From NCBI GenBank assembly GCA_016169945.1, contig JADLSH010000158.1, positions 903,001-967,000 on the forward strand: 64,000 nt of DNA. Direction: 5' to 3'. Position 1 is the first letter of the stretch. Every line of letters begins with the position of its first letter. The translations under genes were made by a program, and so were the position numbers. Below are positions 46,901 to 54,222 of the stretch, in pieces. The stretch is from Trachythela sp. YZ-2020. Taxonomy: Eukaryota > Cnidaria > Anthozoa > Malacalcyonacea > Clavulariidae. Below the pieces are notes generated by a model that saw only the letters and a program-made list of their open reading frames with translations, was not told where the DNA came from and did not search any database.

Positions 46901-49254
46901 TATATTTTCATATGGCACAAATGAGAAATTCGACATGGAGCTCCCTACATTTTTATATGCTTACAAAATATACGTTGACTAATTCGGGCTCGAAATCACA
47001 TAGCCAAACACATCCTAAACGGGAGAGGTAGGCATATATATCATGAAAATGCCATGCTAGATTTTTTCAAAAATCTTTACTCAACATACACGTACTCAAC
47101 ATCTAAGTTTGGTTCCCAGCTGTGACCTCTGCCGTTGCCGTCTTTGAAAAGACACCAATGTTTAACCCTTCGGTTCTTTGAAAGGTTATGGCAGATGGAC
47201 TTTCGTCGGACTTTACATGATGTCCTCAATCAGTCGTAGCCTTGAAGTGGAACCGTAATTATACAAAATATATAGCATGAAAACAATTTGCTTTCACGCC
47301 ATTATAACTCCTCTCCCGCCTAAATATAACCGAATTGTACTTGGTGTAATTTGAAATAAAATCGTTTAAAATCACTATACAGCTAGGGAGGGGTAGGTGG
47401 GTACTCATTTGGAGAAAAAAACGTTTTCGTAAATGCTCCAATGCTCGCGATTTTCCAATAACATATCGTTGCTATGGTGGTTGCTACGGGACAAAATTTC
47501 AAACAAGCTGCTATTTTCCCCTATTTATCCATTTTACGCCAAACAAATACAAAAATTAACACCAGAAAACGAAAAAGAGATCATTAATGATGCATAATAT
47601 GGATAATTTCAAAATAGGATTTTCTTTTAAAATTTGGTATAGGACCACCTTAACTGGGATGAACCCCAAACAAACCGTTCCATCGTCACTGTGCTCCGTA
47701 ATCAGACGTAGATCATACGGTGGCAACCAGGGGTGCCCTCATTAAGCGATCGACTTGATCTATTTGGGCTACTTCCTTCGTAATTCAGTTCTCAGCTGCA
47801 AGTATGGATGACAGGTCTGGAAAAAAAATTCTTTCTTTCTGGGACCAATGTGATCAAAAAAAAAATTTCTGTCAATATTCGGGCAGTTCGCTAACTAACA
47901 AAGATCGAACGAAAAGCTTAGCCAAAAGTGTCCACCCTTTCCCTCCAACCCCTGTTGATCTCACAACTGTACTGCAAATCAGCAAATATCTAGATCTGTG
48001 TATCTAAATATATCTTATGGTCGTCTGCTTCTAAGAGTATACACTCTAATATCAAATACAAGATTGTTGACTGTTGTACAGGTTGACATTCTTGGAATTT
48101 TCTTGGGACTCAAAAATATTCTATCCAATACTTTTTCCACCCCTGATGGATGATTACCACAACTGCCACCCAACACGCACACCCACAACTGTACAAGGAC
48201 CTTATTGATGATCCTTTTTTTCAGTATCTAACAAATATTAATGATCTCCAAATTAACTGATTTTCGTACCTAGTTGAGGACAAGTTCACACTGGATTTTA
48301 CACGCGCAATTTTTGCTTGCAACTCGCAACGCAACGGCGTTGTATGGCAAGTTGCAAGCAATATTGCCTCGCGTAACTCCTTTAGTTTGCAAATGGCGAA
48401 CAATTGCGTTGCGAGTCGAACAGCTTCGCAACGATACGTAAAGGCGATGTTACCGGTTTGAGTTATTCGGCAAAGCATTGCGTTACGAATGGTCGTCGAA
48501 AATTGTCCCTTGTAACATCACCTTAACGAATTGCATCGTGTAACATCCACAACAACTTGCCTCGCATTTGTTTTGAAAATCAGCCAATCAGAAGACATAC
48601 TAGTCCGCGATCAGGATAAATTCTTCCGAAATTAAAAATGGCGGGCTTTTCATCCGTGAACTGAGCGAAGCAAAAGGAAATCTTCAGATGGATTTACGAA
48701 TTAAACACTTACGAATGCTCGAGACTCGACGAGTGTAGCGGAATAATATAATTGCATTGCAGTTCGCAAAACAAGTTTTCCTTGTGTAGTATCTCATTAC
48801 AAGCTGCACTATCATTTAAAAAAACGCATTTTATGTTGCAGGAAAAAATGCCTCGATTCCGACTCTGTGTGTAAAAGTGTTAAAACTCTCTCTAATATAT
48901 GACGTTTCTCTGTTTAGAGTTGATCATGACAAAAAGGTGAAGCAAATGTGTTATAGTGATGAATTCCGTCATAATCATATGCCATTGGAGCCAAAGCTTA
49001 TGAAACCCTTCTATAAAGCTTACTTCCGCTACTCTGAATTACTGGCAGACAAAAGAACCTCGTTTTGGTATAAAATGAAACCAGGTGACCTCATGACAGT
49101 CAATAATCACCGTGTGCTACACGCAAGATCTGAGTTTAAAGATCGAAGCGAAAACGTGAGGATACTCGAGCTTGGGTATTTTGATTGGGATTGTGTTTAC
49201 TCGAAAATTCGATATCTGGCTGAGAAACAAGGAATACAGTCACCTGTAGATTAG
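19603..49254 (+). CDS. BBOX1: Gamma-butyrobetaine dioxygenase-like 2-oxoglutarate oxygenase, five exons
   Basis: Exons 19603-19979, 36391-36651, 37129-37240, 43855-44057 and 48918-49254 join to 1290 nt (429 residues plus stop), with every junction GT-AG and in phase. BBOX hydroxylates gamma-butyrobetaine, the last step of carnitine synthesis, using Fe(II), 2-oxoglutarate and ascorbate. The N-terminal domain keeps the zinc ligands C66, C68, C71 and H113 (CRCPAC, DGH). The iron ligands are H239 and D241 (MHSD) and H386 (VLHARS). The C-terminus YFDWDCVYSKIRYL matches BBOX better than trimethyllysine dioxygenase. Human BBOX1 has 387 residues. The extra N-terminus is Arg/Ser-rich and lacks acidic residues, like a mitochondrial leader. 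Introns, up to 16.4 kb, are filled with mobile elements. Substrate could differ within this BBOX/TMLHE family. Confidence 0.88.
19980..20269. other. Start of intron 1
   Basis: Non-coding intron sequence between exon 1 and the large inverted repeat. Nothing further recognised. Confidence 0.4.
20270..21375. repeat. Large inverted repeat, left arm (about 1.1 kb)
   Basis: Starts ataggcaattccagctatcg and ends ggggaggtgcagtg. Its reverse complement occupies 22292-23407, with visibly high identity broken by a few small indels. It contains no protein I recognise; open frames in it look incidental. Confidence 0.85.
21376..22291. other. Spacer between the inverted arms
   Basis: About 916 bases. Contains degenerate aggggaggtg phrases (21543-21630) related to the inner arm ends. 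No transposase or RNA gene is visible. Confidence 0.5.
22292..23407. repeat. Large inverted repeat, right arm (about 1.1 kb)
   Basis: Reverse complement of 20270-21375, starting cactgcacctcccc and ending gctggaattgcctatt. The two arms and spacer together form a 3.1-kb foldback structure inside intron 1. Confidence 0.85.
23475..23532. repeat. Perfect 22-bp stem hairpin
   Basis: ggaaattttgccaaaattgg and its reverse complement flank a GC-rich loop (gagccgccggggcg). A second palindrome, attaattgtactgcagtaca and onward, is centred at about 23571. Confidence 0.7.
23915..24590. repeat. Diverged tandem duplication, unit about 365 bp
   Basis: Shared landmarks in both halves: caatcacgcatt, gggtcagt, aattaactcctgaa/aaa. 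Divergence is high, so the duplication is old relative to the TIRs. Confidence 0.55.
25121..25239. repeat. Hairpin with 34-bp perfect arms
   Basis: ctctcctccgcagaggctgt and following bases pair exactly with acagcctctgcggaggagag around a loop of about 51 bases. Confidence 0.8.
26281..26383. repeat. Palindrome whose stems are separated by direct CTCGGCCTCG repeats
   Basis: Order: acaattagacaa, CTCGGCCTCG, ttggctatgagcgaatagtc aa, CTCGGCTTCGCCTCG, the reverse complement of that stem, CTCGGCCTCG, ttgtctaattgt. Outer and inner stems are inverted and perfect, whereas the intervening CTCGGCCTCG is in direct orientation. Confidence 0.75.
27843..28397. other. Intron sequence without recognisable features
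   Basis: AT-rich and no coding pattern. Nothing supportable. Confidence 0.35.
28398..28710. repeat. Degenerate minisatellite, unit about 50-60 bp
   Basis: About six diverged units, each with a version of gttcatctttaaacatcagc followed by gcaccagaaaa. Confidence 0.6.
28711..29665. repeat. Intron sequence with diverged TTAACCC-family repeats
   Basis: At about 29020-29165 and 29215-29290, reverse-oriented copies of the 6970-7214 family occur (agatgcgccctactttac, agccagacgatt, gctgccagttaa). No gene. Confidence 0.45.
29761..29832 (-). tRNA. tRNA-like sequence (degenerate), copy 1
   Basis: Acceptor strand GACTCTG pairs with CAGGGAC save one A-A mismatch. Box A region TAGCTCAGTTGG and box B GATTCGATTCC are present. 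The anticodon loop reads CCGGAAT, with C in place of the usual U33, and the anticodon stem has one mismatch, so it is probably not a working tRNA. A GGA anticodon would mean Ser, but there is no long variable arm. Confidence 0.5.
30042..30113 (-). tRNA. tRNA-like sequence (degenerate), copy 2
   Basis: Almost identical to copy 1, but the flank has ggtcctggcagg instead of ggtccctggcagg, removing one base at the acceptor 3' strand. Confidence 0.45.
30293..30364 (+). tRNA. tRNA-like sequence (degenerate), inverted copy 3
   Basis: Same core in the opposite orientation, with TAGCTTAGTTGG instead of TAGCTCAGTTGG and a GGTCCG change in the variable region. Confidence 0.45.
30850..31910 (+). mobile_element. 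Decayed gag-like retroelement region, 5' part
   Basis: From the ATG near 31097 (MPPVRRQRVTTRQRAEN) the reading must change frame several times. It yields an SAP-like helix pair (ANELRQQCFRQR, then in the next frame NTLIARLQQHASTSSS), then QLTQIQSIVARTV, IGIEQSVNDIATNAARAGVQ and a Pro/Ser-rich tail. A CCHC zinc knuckle (CNRCDGEHAGLYC) lies at 31852-31890. This arrangement is what I expect for gag-like proteins of tyrosine-recombinase (DIRS/Ngaro-type) retroelements in cnidarians. At least three shifts are present. A LINE interrupts it at 31911. Confidence 0.5.
31911..33893 (+). mobile_element. 5'-truncated LINE with reverse transcriptase (CR1/L2-like)
   Basis: Open frame from 31911 (NLRKEVKSKLRDAERKYVW) runs into the reverse transcriptase: FQSNKAPGYDKVR, LLKEGDHEVANNNRPLSLL, LLDLSKAFDSIDHRKL, HGVPQGSILGPALFNIYL. 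A one-base loss just before 32927 shifts the frame, and the catalytic box YVDDSKLYV follows at 32927, then LINPDKTKVLVIGT, the thumb region, and a C-terminal SAAG, after which a TAA at 33636 is followed by out-of-frame VSLWNSLP. The 3' end is an AAT-rich tail (33873-33893). Endonuclease and ORF1 are missing through 5' truncation. It inserted into the gag-like retroelement within BBOX1-like intron 1. Confidence 0.8.
33894..34215 (+). mobile_element. Decayed gag-like retroelement, 3' part
   Basis: Frame 33892-34209 reads DPEHIEQKKKFFHPAASAIP, then VEDFLAGHPEPTLVSQL, DLRDGARIGFEGQRAPRF, and in a shifted frame THPNIVETLYTILL. These resemble the segment linking gag to polymerase in DIRS-like elements. 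It continues the interrupted element upstream of the LINE. The polymerase and recombinase are absent. Confidence 0.45.
34226..34710 (+). mobile_element. tRNA-headed SINE
   Basis: The head (34229-34302) has box A-like TGGCGCAATCG and box B GGGTTCAAGTCCC. The body includes CTCCGGGTACTCCGGTTTCC, a motif shared by many animal SINEs, then ccttccatcgtagctgtgct and ctctcagctgcaagtaagg. The tail is a cttgcacttgc low-complexity tract with a (GC)n run at about 34615-34638. A 3' fragment recurs at 47655-47815. Confidence 0.7.
34711..34888. other. Spacer between SINE and minisatellite
   Basis: No feature recognised. Confidence 0.3.
34889..35358. repeat. Ten-unit 47-bp minisatellite
   Basis: Units of exactly 47 bp begin GTCCAACATGGGGACCAATA and continue CCCCCTGAGGACAT. 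Units 1 to 6 alternate between a ttaattgcaccaga and a tcaattacayta ending, indicating a 94-bp higher-order pair; units 7 to 10 lose this alternation. The GGGGaccaataCCCC core can form a short hairpin. Confidence 0.85.
35513..36012. mobile_element. Tc1/mariner-like non-autonomous element with TA flanks
   Basis: Left end CAGAGTGCATCAAAATAGAC then GTAATCCAACTTTAGC; the right end is a diverged inverse (GCTAAAGTTGGATTAC to CACCATG). TA lies on both sides. The interior holds a direct repeat of agtgaaatacgatacgatat (35644 and 35681) and an open frame of 76 codons with no recognised homology. Confidence 0.6.
36013..36390. other. End of intron 1
   Basis: AT-rich intron sequence ending in the exon 2 acceptor. 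No other feature. Confidence 0.4.
36391..36651 (+). CDS. BBOX1: BBOX1-like exon 2
   Basis: Acceptor tttataacag/GTATCG completes Arg126 across the junction. Encodes the helical linker and start of the oxygenase core (LVTLATQTGIARIEHVPKE, LGERVGYLFQTTYG). Donor TACGG/GTTAGT, phase 2. Confidence 0.87.
36652..37128. other. BBOX1-like intron 2
   Basis: 477-bp intron without recognised repeats apart from a short gtggttaattaaccac palindrome at about 36844. Confidence 0.6.
37129..37240 (+). CDS. BBOX1: BBOX1-like exon 3 with Fe-binding H-x-D
   Basis: Acceptor ttttttag/ACCAGT completes Gly213. It encodes DSYLPMHSDYSFNQLVPG with iron ligands H239 and D241. Donor CAGGG/GTAAGT, phase 0. Confidence 0.87.
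37241..38483. other. Intron 3 sequence before the long-TIR element
   Basis: No gene. Short imperfect repeats of ggattacggattattgg (37526-37600). Nothing else supported. Confidence 0.35.
39298..39901 (-). pseudogene. Transposon-associated coding block 2 with in-frame stop
   Basis: The frame begins after a ttgtgtag acceptor and reads KAQKRRGTPLGLASTIDAGL, then a TAA, then RTAAERKNDERILVQIRDKD, EVRYHKVCYSNYTTFL, YRSSELKQQLINSYPQLVFY and an acidic tail. The RDKDCVALEVRYHKVCYSNY signature belongs to a large uncharacterised cnidarian family often seen in mobile DNA. The stop inside the block indicates loss of function. Confidence 0.55.
39956..40379. mobile_element. MITE with TAA duplication (PIF/Harbinger-like), copy 2, inverted
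   Basis: Same family as 16187-16595, in the opposite orientation. TAA flanks both ends (39953-39955 and 40380-40382), and gggctggcccgg and ttcatcccgc motifs are repeated. It sits inside the 3.0-kb transposon, hence younger. Confidence 0.75.
40431..40486. repeat. Hairpin with about 26-bp stem
   Basis: gctactctggtttgtaaagt and its near-perfect inverse enclose a tiny loop; one mismatch. Confidence 0.7.
40688..40857 (-). CDS. Transposon-associated coding block 1
   Basis: Reads MPHRTSIYQPWNPEERLHAI, then SMYYQNAALFVEEIRLGFQE, ending at a donor (GACAAG/GTATGA). No domain recognised. It lies inside the long-TIR element. Confidence 0.4.
41524..43854. other. Remainder of intron 3
   Basis: No gene recognised. 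A short aacatc microsatellite lies at 42645-42665. Open frames here have no family resemblance. Confidence 0.35.
43855..44057 (+). CDS. BBOX1: BBOX1-like exon 4
   Basis: Acceptor tttctttag/GTTGCA. It encodes VAMFHCIEQTDGEGGANLWV and DAFHAANLLYEENSESFQIL, the double-stranded helix strands following the iron site. Donor ATCAG/GTTAGT, phase 2. Confidence 0.87.
44058..44394. other. Start of intron 4
   Basis: No recognised feature before the TTAA-flanked element. Confidence 0.35.
44625..46060 (-). mobile_element. 5'-truncated Penelope-like element: reverse transcriptase plus GIY-YIG remnant
   Basis: The minus frame from about 46054 to 45148 reads FVEKQIFEQYTDPIPDYLG, catalytic box RYIDDCLGTASC, YKPTDSHTYLLFTSSHPNHT, FRHSKNIRETLVHSSL, PCGVKLCKTCKYI, then HLIYCISCSKRGMLY at the start of a GIY-YIG endonuclease. 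A one-base shift near 45175 breaks the frame; the rest of the nuclease (RYLRIRFGEHRRAVVNND, then LGTIHPLGINERLSY) continues in another frame to about 44940. A mutated hammerhead motif lies downstream at 44669-44630. The N-terminal reverse transcriptase fingers are missing. Confidence 0.8.
44630..44669 (-). ncRNA. Hammerhead ribozyme motif with a core mutation
   Basis: Stem I AACTTC/GAAGTT pairs perfectly; stem II core GGGC..GCT and GAAACGTC are present. The conserved CTGACGA reads CAGACGA, changing U4, which should abolish cleavage. It is 3' of the Penelope-like coding region, where such ribozymes are known in this class. Confidence 0.65.
46061..47649. other. Non-coding remainder of the TTAA-flanked region
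   Basis: AT-rich. Direct repeats around aaatgagaaattcgacatgg (46872 and 46918) were seen. No protein. Confidence 0.35.
47655..47815 (+). mobile_element. SINE 3' fragment
   Basis: Matches the body of the SINE at 34226-34710: ccgttccatcgtcactgtgc, tggcaaccaggg and cagttctcagctgcaagta. The tRNA head is missing. Confidence 0.6.
47816..48917. other. End of intron 4
   Basis: Contains cttgcaactcgcaacgcaac and related inverted phrases at 48300-48560 that may be a MITE, but ends were not defined. No gene. Confidence 0.35.
48918..49254 (+). CDS. BBOX1: BBOX1-like exon 5 with distal iron His and stop
   Basis: Acceptor ctctgtttag/AGTTGA completes Arg318. It encodes FWYKMKPGDLMTVNNHRVLH with iron ligand H386, then YFDWDCVYSKIRYLAEKQG and the stop TAG at 49252-49254. 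No AATAAA is seen in the next 100 bases. Confidence 0.87.
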
Positions 49255-49576
49255 AAACACATGTGATGAATGGAAAATATTTTGAGTAAAATATGAAACA
49301 ATTATTTGGAATGACTAGTTGTGCTGAAACAAAGAATACCTAGGGCCTTTTCAACACATAAACTGGGGAGGCCAAGGCCCATGGAGGCTCCAGCCCCCAT
49401 GTTACCCCGTCCCCCAGTAAATTATTTTGCCCTTCCCCCCAGCGAAGGTCCCTTCTGCCCAAAAGATTGGCCAAAAGGGGAAGGATAACTTAGTTTTGAA
49501 GAGTATTGTATGTTCCCATAACAAAACCCTTGCTTTTGCACTGCATGAAAGCTCAGTCCGTTTTAATAGATGGGAT

Positions 49577-50410
49577 ATATGATTGATTGATTGATTGATT
49601 GATAATAGTATTTATTCAGGAAAACGAACATCACAAGTTGTGTTTTTCAGAAGGTCCCTGAGAAACTATAGAAATACAAAAGATTATACAATAATAATAT
49701 GCATGCAGGTTATACGATATATATATAATATATAAAATTTATACAAGAAAAGTTTTAAAATATAGAACTAAGATAATTATATAGTACAAAGAAAAGCTAG
49801 TTGCAAAATGCTTTCGATTATATTAATACTGTGGAGATTTAAGAAGTGCATTATGAAAACTAGCTAGCTGGTTAATTGATTTGATGTTATTGTCCAAATT
49901 ATTGTACTCCTTAGAAGCTTGATAAAGAAGTTTCCGCTTTCCCCAATTGGTATTCGGTTTGCTGAGATGAATGTGATCTCTTTGTCTCGTGTTATACAGG
50001 TGGTTGGTTTTAGGTAGGTCGAAGTCATAATCTATCAGGTTATTTTTCAATTTGAAAATGGTCAGCATTCCAATATATATCCAAAATGGTTACTGAAAAT
50101 GCGAGAAATCAAGCCCCAAAGACTCAAGAATACGAATATATTCTGGGGAGGACACGTCATTTTTAACTGTGCGCGTCAACGTACGTTTTTTTTTGCAAAT
50201 ACGGTCCATCAATATTCTTGCAAAATGAAGTACTCTTAAACTCGATTAAACCTGCAAATTTGGTGACATTTCTTTTAGGGACCGTTCACTAATTAAAGCA
50301 AAATATTTGTTTTGAGCATGTCACACAGTCGAGCAAAACCTAGTCTTACCAATCATGAATCTATTCCAACGCGGGAAAATATGTTTGTAATACTTAGTAT
50401 TGAACTACTC
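49577..50410 (-). mobile_element. LINE 3' fragment with (AATC)n tail
   Basis: The minus-strand frame at 50068-49823 contains KTNHLYNTRQRDHIHLSKPN and YNNLDNNIKSINQL, typical of reverse transcriptase C-termini. On the minus strand it ends in a run of AATC repeats (49577-49604 on the plus strand as GATT), a CR1/L2-like 3' tail. Confidence 0.65.
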
Positions 50411-50895
50411 GATTAAACAAGTTCATTAATCTAACTTGTTTGTGGTCATCTTCAGAACGAAAATACAGTACTCAGTAGTACAAGCAGCCTACCCCTAAAA
50501 TTTAATTTAATTTTATGTTTCATTAGCATCGTGGTATGTTGGCGAATTATAAATAACACTACCTGAAGGTGGTTGGTAGAGCAAAAATCAGTCCACATGT
50601 ATACTTATCTCACGCACCTAAGGCGAAATTCAAAGGCAGCCGCCTATTGCAAAAATTGAAACCCAGGCACAGAGCAGAAAGAAGCATGCACTAATTACTT
50701 AGCTTTTAATATCACCTTGAATTTTATATTTAACTTCCAGTTTAATTCTCCGTCTAGTTTATTGGTGTGCGTGCATGACATAGCCTCATCACAGGTTATC
50801 TCTCTGCCAGTCAATATTGTTGTGTGGGTTGTGCATGCACTTCAAACCAGTAACTGTACAGCTAAGTCCAGGGACGTCGCGAAGTCATTGATATT

Positions 50896-51127
50896 AGGGA
50901 ACTTTAGATTTGACGACGGCTACGAGAACGACTACGAGATTTTTCAGTTAAATATCTGCTGATACAAACTTGTTATAATCCTCTCTTTGGCACCAGAGCT
51001 TTCGCACAGCACATCTGTATAACAACAGTTGAGCCAAATCGAGTACAACTTTGAGTTTGTATTAGCAGATATTTAACGGAAAAATCTCGTAGTTCTCGTA
51101 GCCGTCGTGAAATCTAAAGTTCCCTAT
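50896..51127. mobile_element. Foldback MITE with TA flanks
   Basis: Arms of about 67 bp begin GGGAACTTTAGATTT and include cgacggctacgagaac, with the inverse at the right end; TA lies outside both ends. It interrupts the dispersed block where copy 1 has no insert. Confidence 0.7.
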
Positions 51128-51920
51128 GGGGAAGTTGTACAGGAAGCCTTTTCCTGCTGATAATTTCAGAAAATATAGAATAAATGTTATTCCGAACGAA
51201 GAGTGCATAATAATAACATACAATTTTTAACTGTATATTTTGCTTTGTATTGTTAACGCCATATCTTGTTGTAACTCACTGTTGAATTAGATTAATCAAA
51301 TTTAGATTCGAAAATACAGTTAAAAAATTGCACTCTTTGTTCGGAATAACATTTATTCTATATGTGTACAACTTTTGGAAACATTGAAACCTTTTGATAA
51401 ACGTCTGACTCGTAATGTGAGATACTTGTTATCTATAATATTAGCAGTAAGTTTGTTGTACTTTTGATTAAGTATGACAGAAATATATTTAACTAATTTA
51501 AAGTTGGGGCCGAAGTCAAGGGTGGGGGTTCCGTGGGGACGTGCTCCTCCAGGAAAAGTTTGAAAATTTGAGTCTCGAAAATCGGCTTTCCTGCATTTTC
51601 TGGCGCCGGAATGAAGAACTTGGACAAATATGAACAACACCCATATCTCAAATAGTTGAGCAATCTTTGCTGTATATATAATATCTATATACTTATCATT
51701 ATGAAAATATATATACCACTTAACCCATTTTTTGGGAGGTTTAGCACCCTATGAATGATAAACAGTTAACCATTTATCACAAAATGATGTTTCGAACTCA
51801 GTTTTCAGTTTTAAGATCTGCTGTGAGATCTGGTTGACCTTTTCCTCTGGATGTCATTTACTTTTTAAAGTTATTTAAACAAATAGGAATCATTTTGAAG
51901 CATTCATTGAGTAACGATGA

Positions 51921-53575
51921 CTAACTATTTTCTACTTTAACCAACTTTTTAACTCAAAAATTATTGCGGGGTGTTACACCCCCCCCCCCCAGTAGCGACA
52001 CCCCTGGATAAGTAGTCTATTCTCATACGGGTTATGCACATCGCTACTAAGGAAACATGGACTTAGTTTGATTTAGTGTTCTTTTTTAAGGCACTTCCTA
52101 GCAATCCAGATCTCGACGTGAATAATTGTTTCCTTTGTGGACAATGGCCGTACACGGCTCAGTCAGAATCCTTTGCTCATGCTCAAAATCCCTTTCTGTA
52201 AATCCAAAACATTCCCAGCTTCCTACTTCAACCGCCTAGGGCTTCATTTGAAAAGTGCTTCCTCCCACCAGAAACCTTAAAGACACCTACAGGAACTTAC
52301 TTGTGACAACATTTGATATAGACATGCCATGTACCTGGACACTGGTGCGTGACTGTCCATGTCACAAAACTTAATAATCAATATTTGATGTTAGTAATGT
52401 TTTGTATAGTTTTATGTTGCAATATCGGTCGGCACCCTGCATTGGACATTGTGTTCCGTTCGTGCCTAAATTTGTCCGCTTGGGTCTTATACTATCCGTA
52501 TTGTACTGTCTACGTCCTTGTTTTTTTCAATGTCTAGCGTTTTATCGACATGTTTATTGTGCTTTTTTGTATATAATAGGGGTTATATCGGTATTACGGT
52601 GGGGTTAGGGTGAGGGCGAAGTTGGGGTGGGGTGAGGTAATCTAATCTAACCTAATCTTTGTGACGTAATTTCGGGGAACATGGAAAGTCACCCGCAAGT
52701 TTCTTTAAATAATACACGTTCATCATACCTAGCTTTAGTGTGTAGTGATAACCATTTGTGCAGTGATAAAGTGAAAATGTACAATAATAAACAGCAAAAA
52801 TATGCAGTAAAAACATTTGTTTTGATAAAATCTGTATCCCACTAAAAGCATTAATTTAAATCCGACTACTCTAAATGTCTTGTCCAGCTGAAAGGGTACG
52901 AATTTGAGTTTATATTCACCCAAAATATTTCAATAATTTCATTAAAGAATTCTTGTCATGAATTGCTTTTAGTTTAGTGGGTAGGCATGGTCGTCTCTTT
53001 AGTAAATCTGAAGGGCGTCGGCACTAAAATTTTCCATAGGGGTACCAGTACTGTCGGGTCTGGCAGAGACCCAGTGATAAAAATTTACTAAAATTGGGTA
53101 TAATGTACAACACAAACACCATAAATACTTTTGCCTGAGATAGAAAAGTATCGCAAAATACTATAAAAAGCTAGATAAAAATTATCTTGAGGGTTCAAGT
53201 ACATATAAACAGTCAATGACGTAAATATGCAGCTAAACAATCTGCATACATATAATGAGATACACATAAGAGTAATTAAATTCCTAGATAGCAACATCCG
53301 AGGCACTTTAATACAAACAAGTACATTTGGACGCAACCTTTGTTGTTCAAAATATGTAGTACCTGCAACCGTGCATTTTTCATTAGTTACATGCAAAATG
53401 ATCAATTATGGCAAAACTATAACTACATATTAAATGAGAATAGTTAGCGAGTTTCAGTGCATTGTTTTCATTGATACTCGATCGTGTTTTAAACTATGAA
53501 CAAGATTTACTAACATATATTAGATTACATCATTCTAAAATCAATGTTCGTTGCATGATGTTTATCAGTTAAACG
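51921..53575. other. Intergenic region between the two genes' 3' ends
   Basis: No gene recognised. A poly-C run of about 13 (51980-51993) and AT-rich sequence. The BBOX1-like and fibrinogen-domain genes converge here. Confidence 0.4.
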
Positions 53576-54222
53576 TTAGCCCCAACATAACAGTTTTCCA
53601 AGGGTATGATAGCCCATCTCATTATAACCTTCCGCTGTAATGCTTGTGTCGCCAAATCGCAATTCTGTAACGGGCAAGAACTTCTTATCTGTGAGGAACC
53701 CGCTGTCTTCGGTCCAAACATTATCATTCAAACCACAGTTGCACAATACTTTCGGATCTCTACAAGTTTTGGTCAACCCACATGCACAACTCCTGCTATT
53801 GGTTGTTGCCCCGCCCCAGTTTATTATTCGTAAGCCTTGTCGAGATATCCAACAAGAATAGGGTATACCAGTTTTACCAAAAGAAAATCCAGCGTTCAAA
53901 CACTCATATTTAACGAACTGTTCACATTTCTGGGATCGCTGAATAACTGCAACAATCTGTTTCATGTCGATGTCGTATCTGATTTTCCTTCTGTATGATT
54001 GAGGTTTTTCGTAACCATTCACCACAATCTTTGATTCGCTATCATGTCCAATTACTGTCACTCCATTACCATTTTTGGAACTCATGTTACAGTAGACGGG
54101 AAACGAAGTGTCGTCATGAGTCATGTAATAGGTTCCACTTGGTAAAGTAGGGTTTCTCTGCAGTAAAGCTGTGCATGTCACTGACATTTCTAACTCAATC
54201 CTAATCAAGCGAATGATAACAT
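53576..54222 (-). CDS. Fibrinogen-domain gene: last exon, fibrinogen/CNTNAP-like domain
   Basis: Acceptor tttcag/ATGTTA in phase with the previous exon. About 214 residues, of which about 205 form the domain. Cysteines of the CACG, CNCG and final LLCWG motifs are present, as is WISRQGLRIINWGGA. The stop TAA is at 53576-53578. Confidence 0.8.

Larger units (their letters stand above)
44399..47649. mobile_element. TTAA-flanked element or element cluster containing a Penelope-like insertion
   Basis: Left end GGTGGTCCTCTACC preceded by TTAA (44395-44398), right end GGTATAGGACCACC followed by TTAA (47650-47653). A third similar end (TTAAGGTGGTCTTATACATTG) occurs at 46565, so this may be two nested relatives. 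TTAA targets and these ends fit Kolobok or piggyBac-like non-autonomous elements. No transposase is visible. Confidence 0.55.
49350..51920. repeat. Dispersed block, copy 2 (partner at about 9510-11090)
   Basis: Same order and orientation as copy 1. Private insertions here are a LINE fragment (49570-50410) and a foldback MITE (50896-51127). It lacks the 169-bp hammerhead insertion, preserving an empty site near 51680. Confidence 0.7.

Noticed and set aside
53088..53405. 105-codon minus-strand frame with hydrophobic stretches
   Set aside because: No recognisable domain, repeats or splice context; composition fits AT-rich intergenic sequence.
53606..53861. Plus-strand frames rich in Cys
   Set aside because: They are antisense shadows of the fibrinogen-like last exon.
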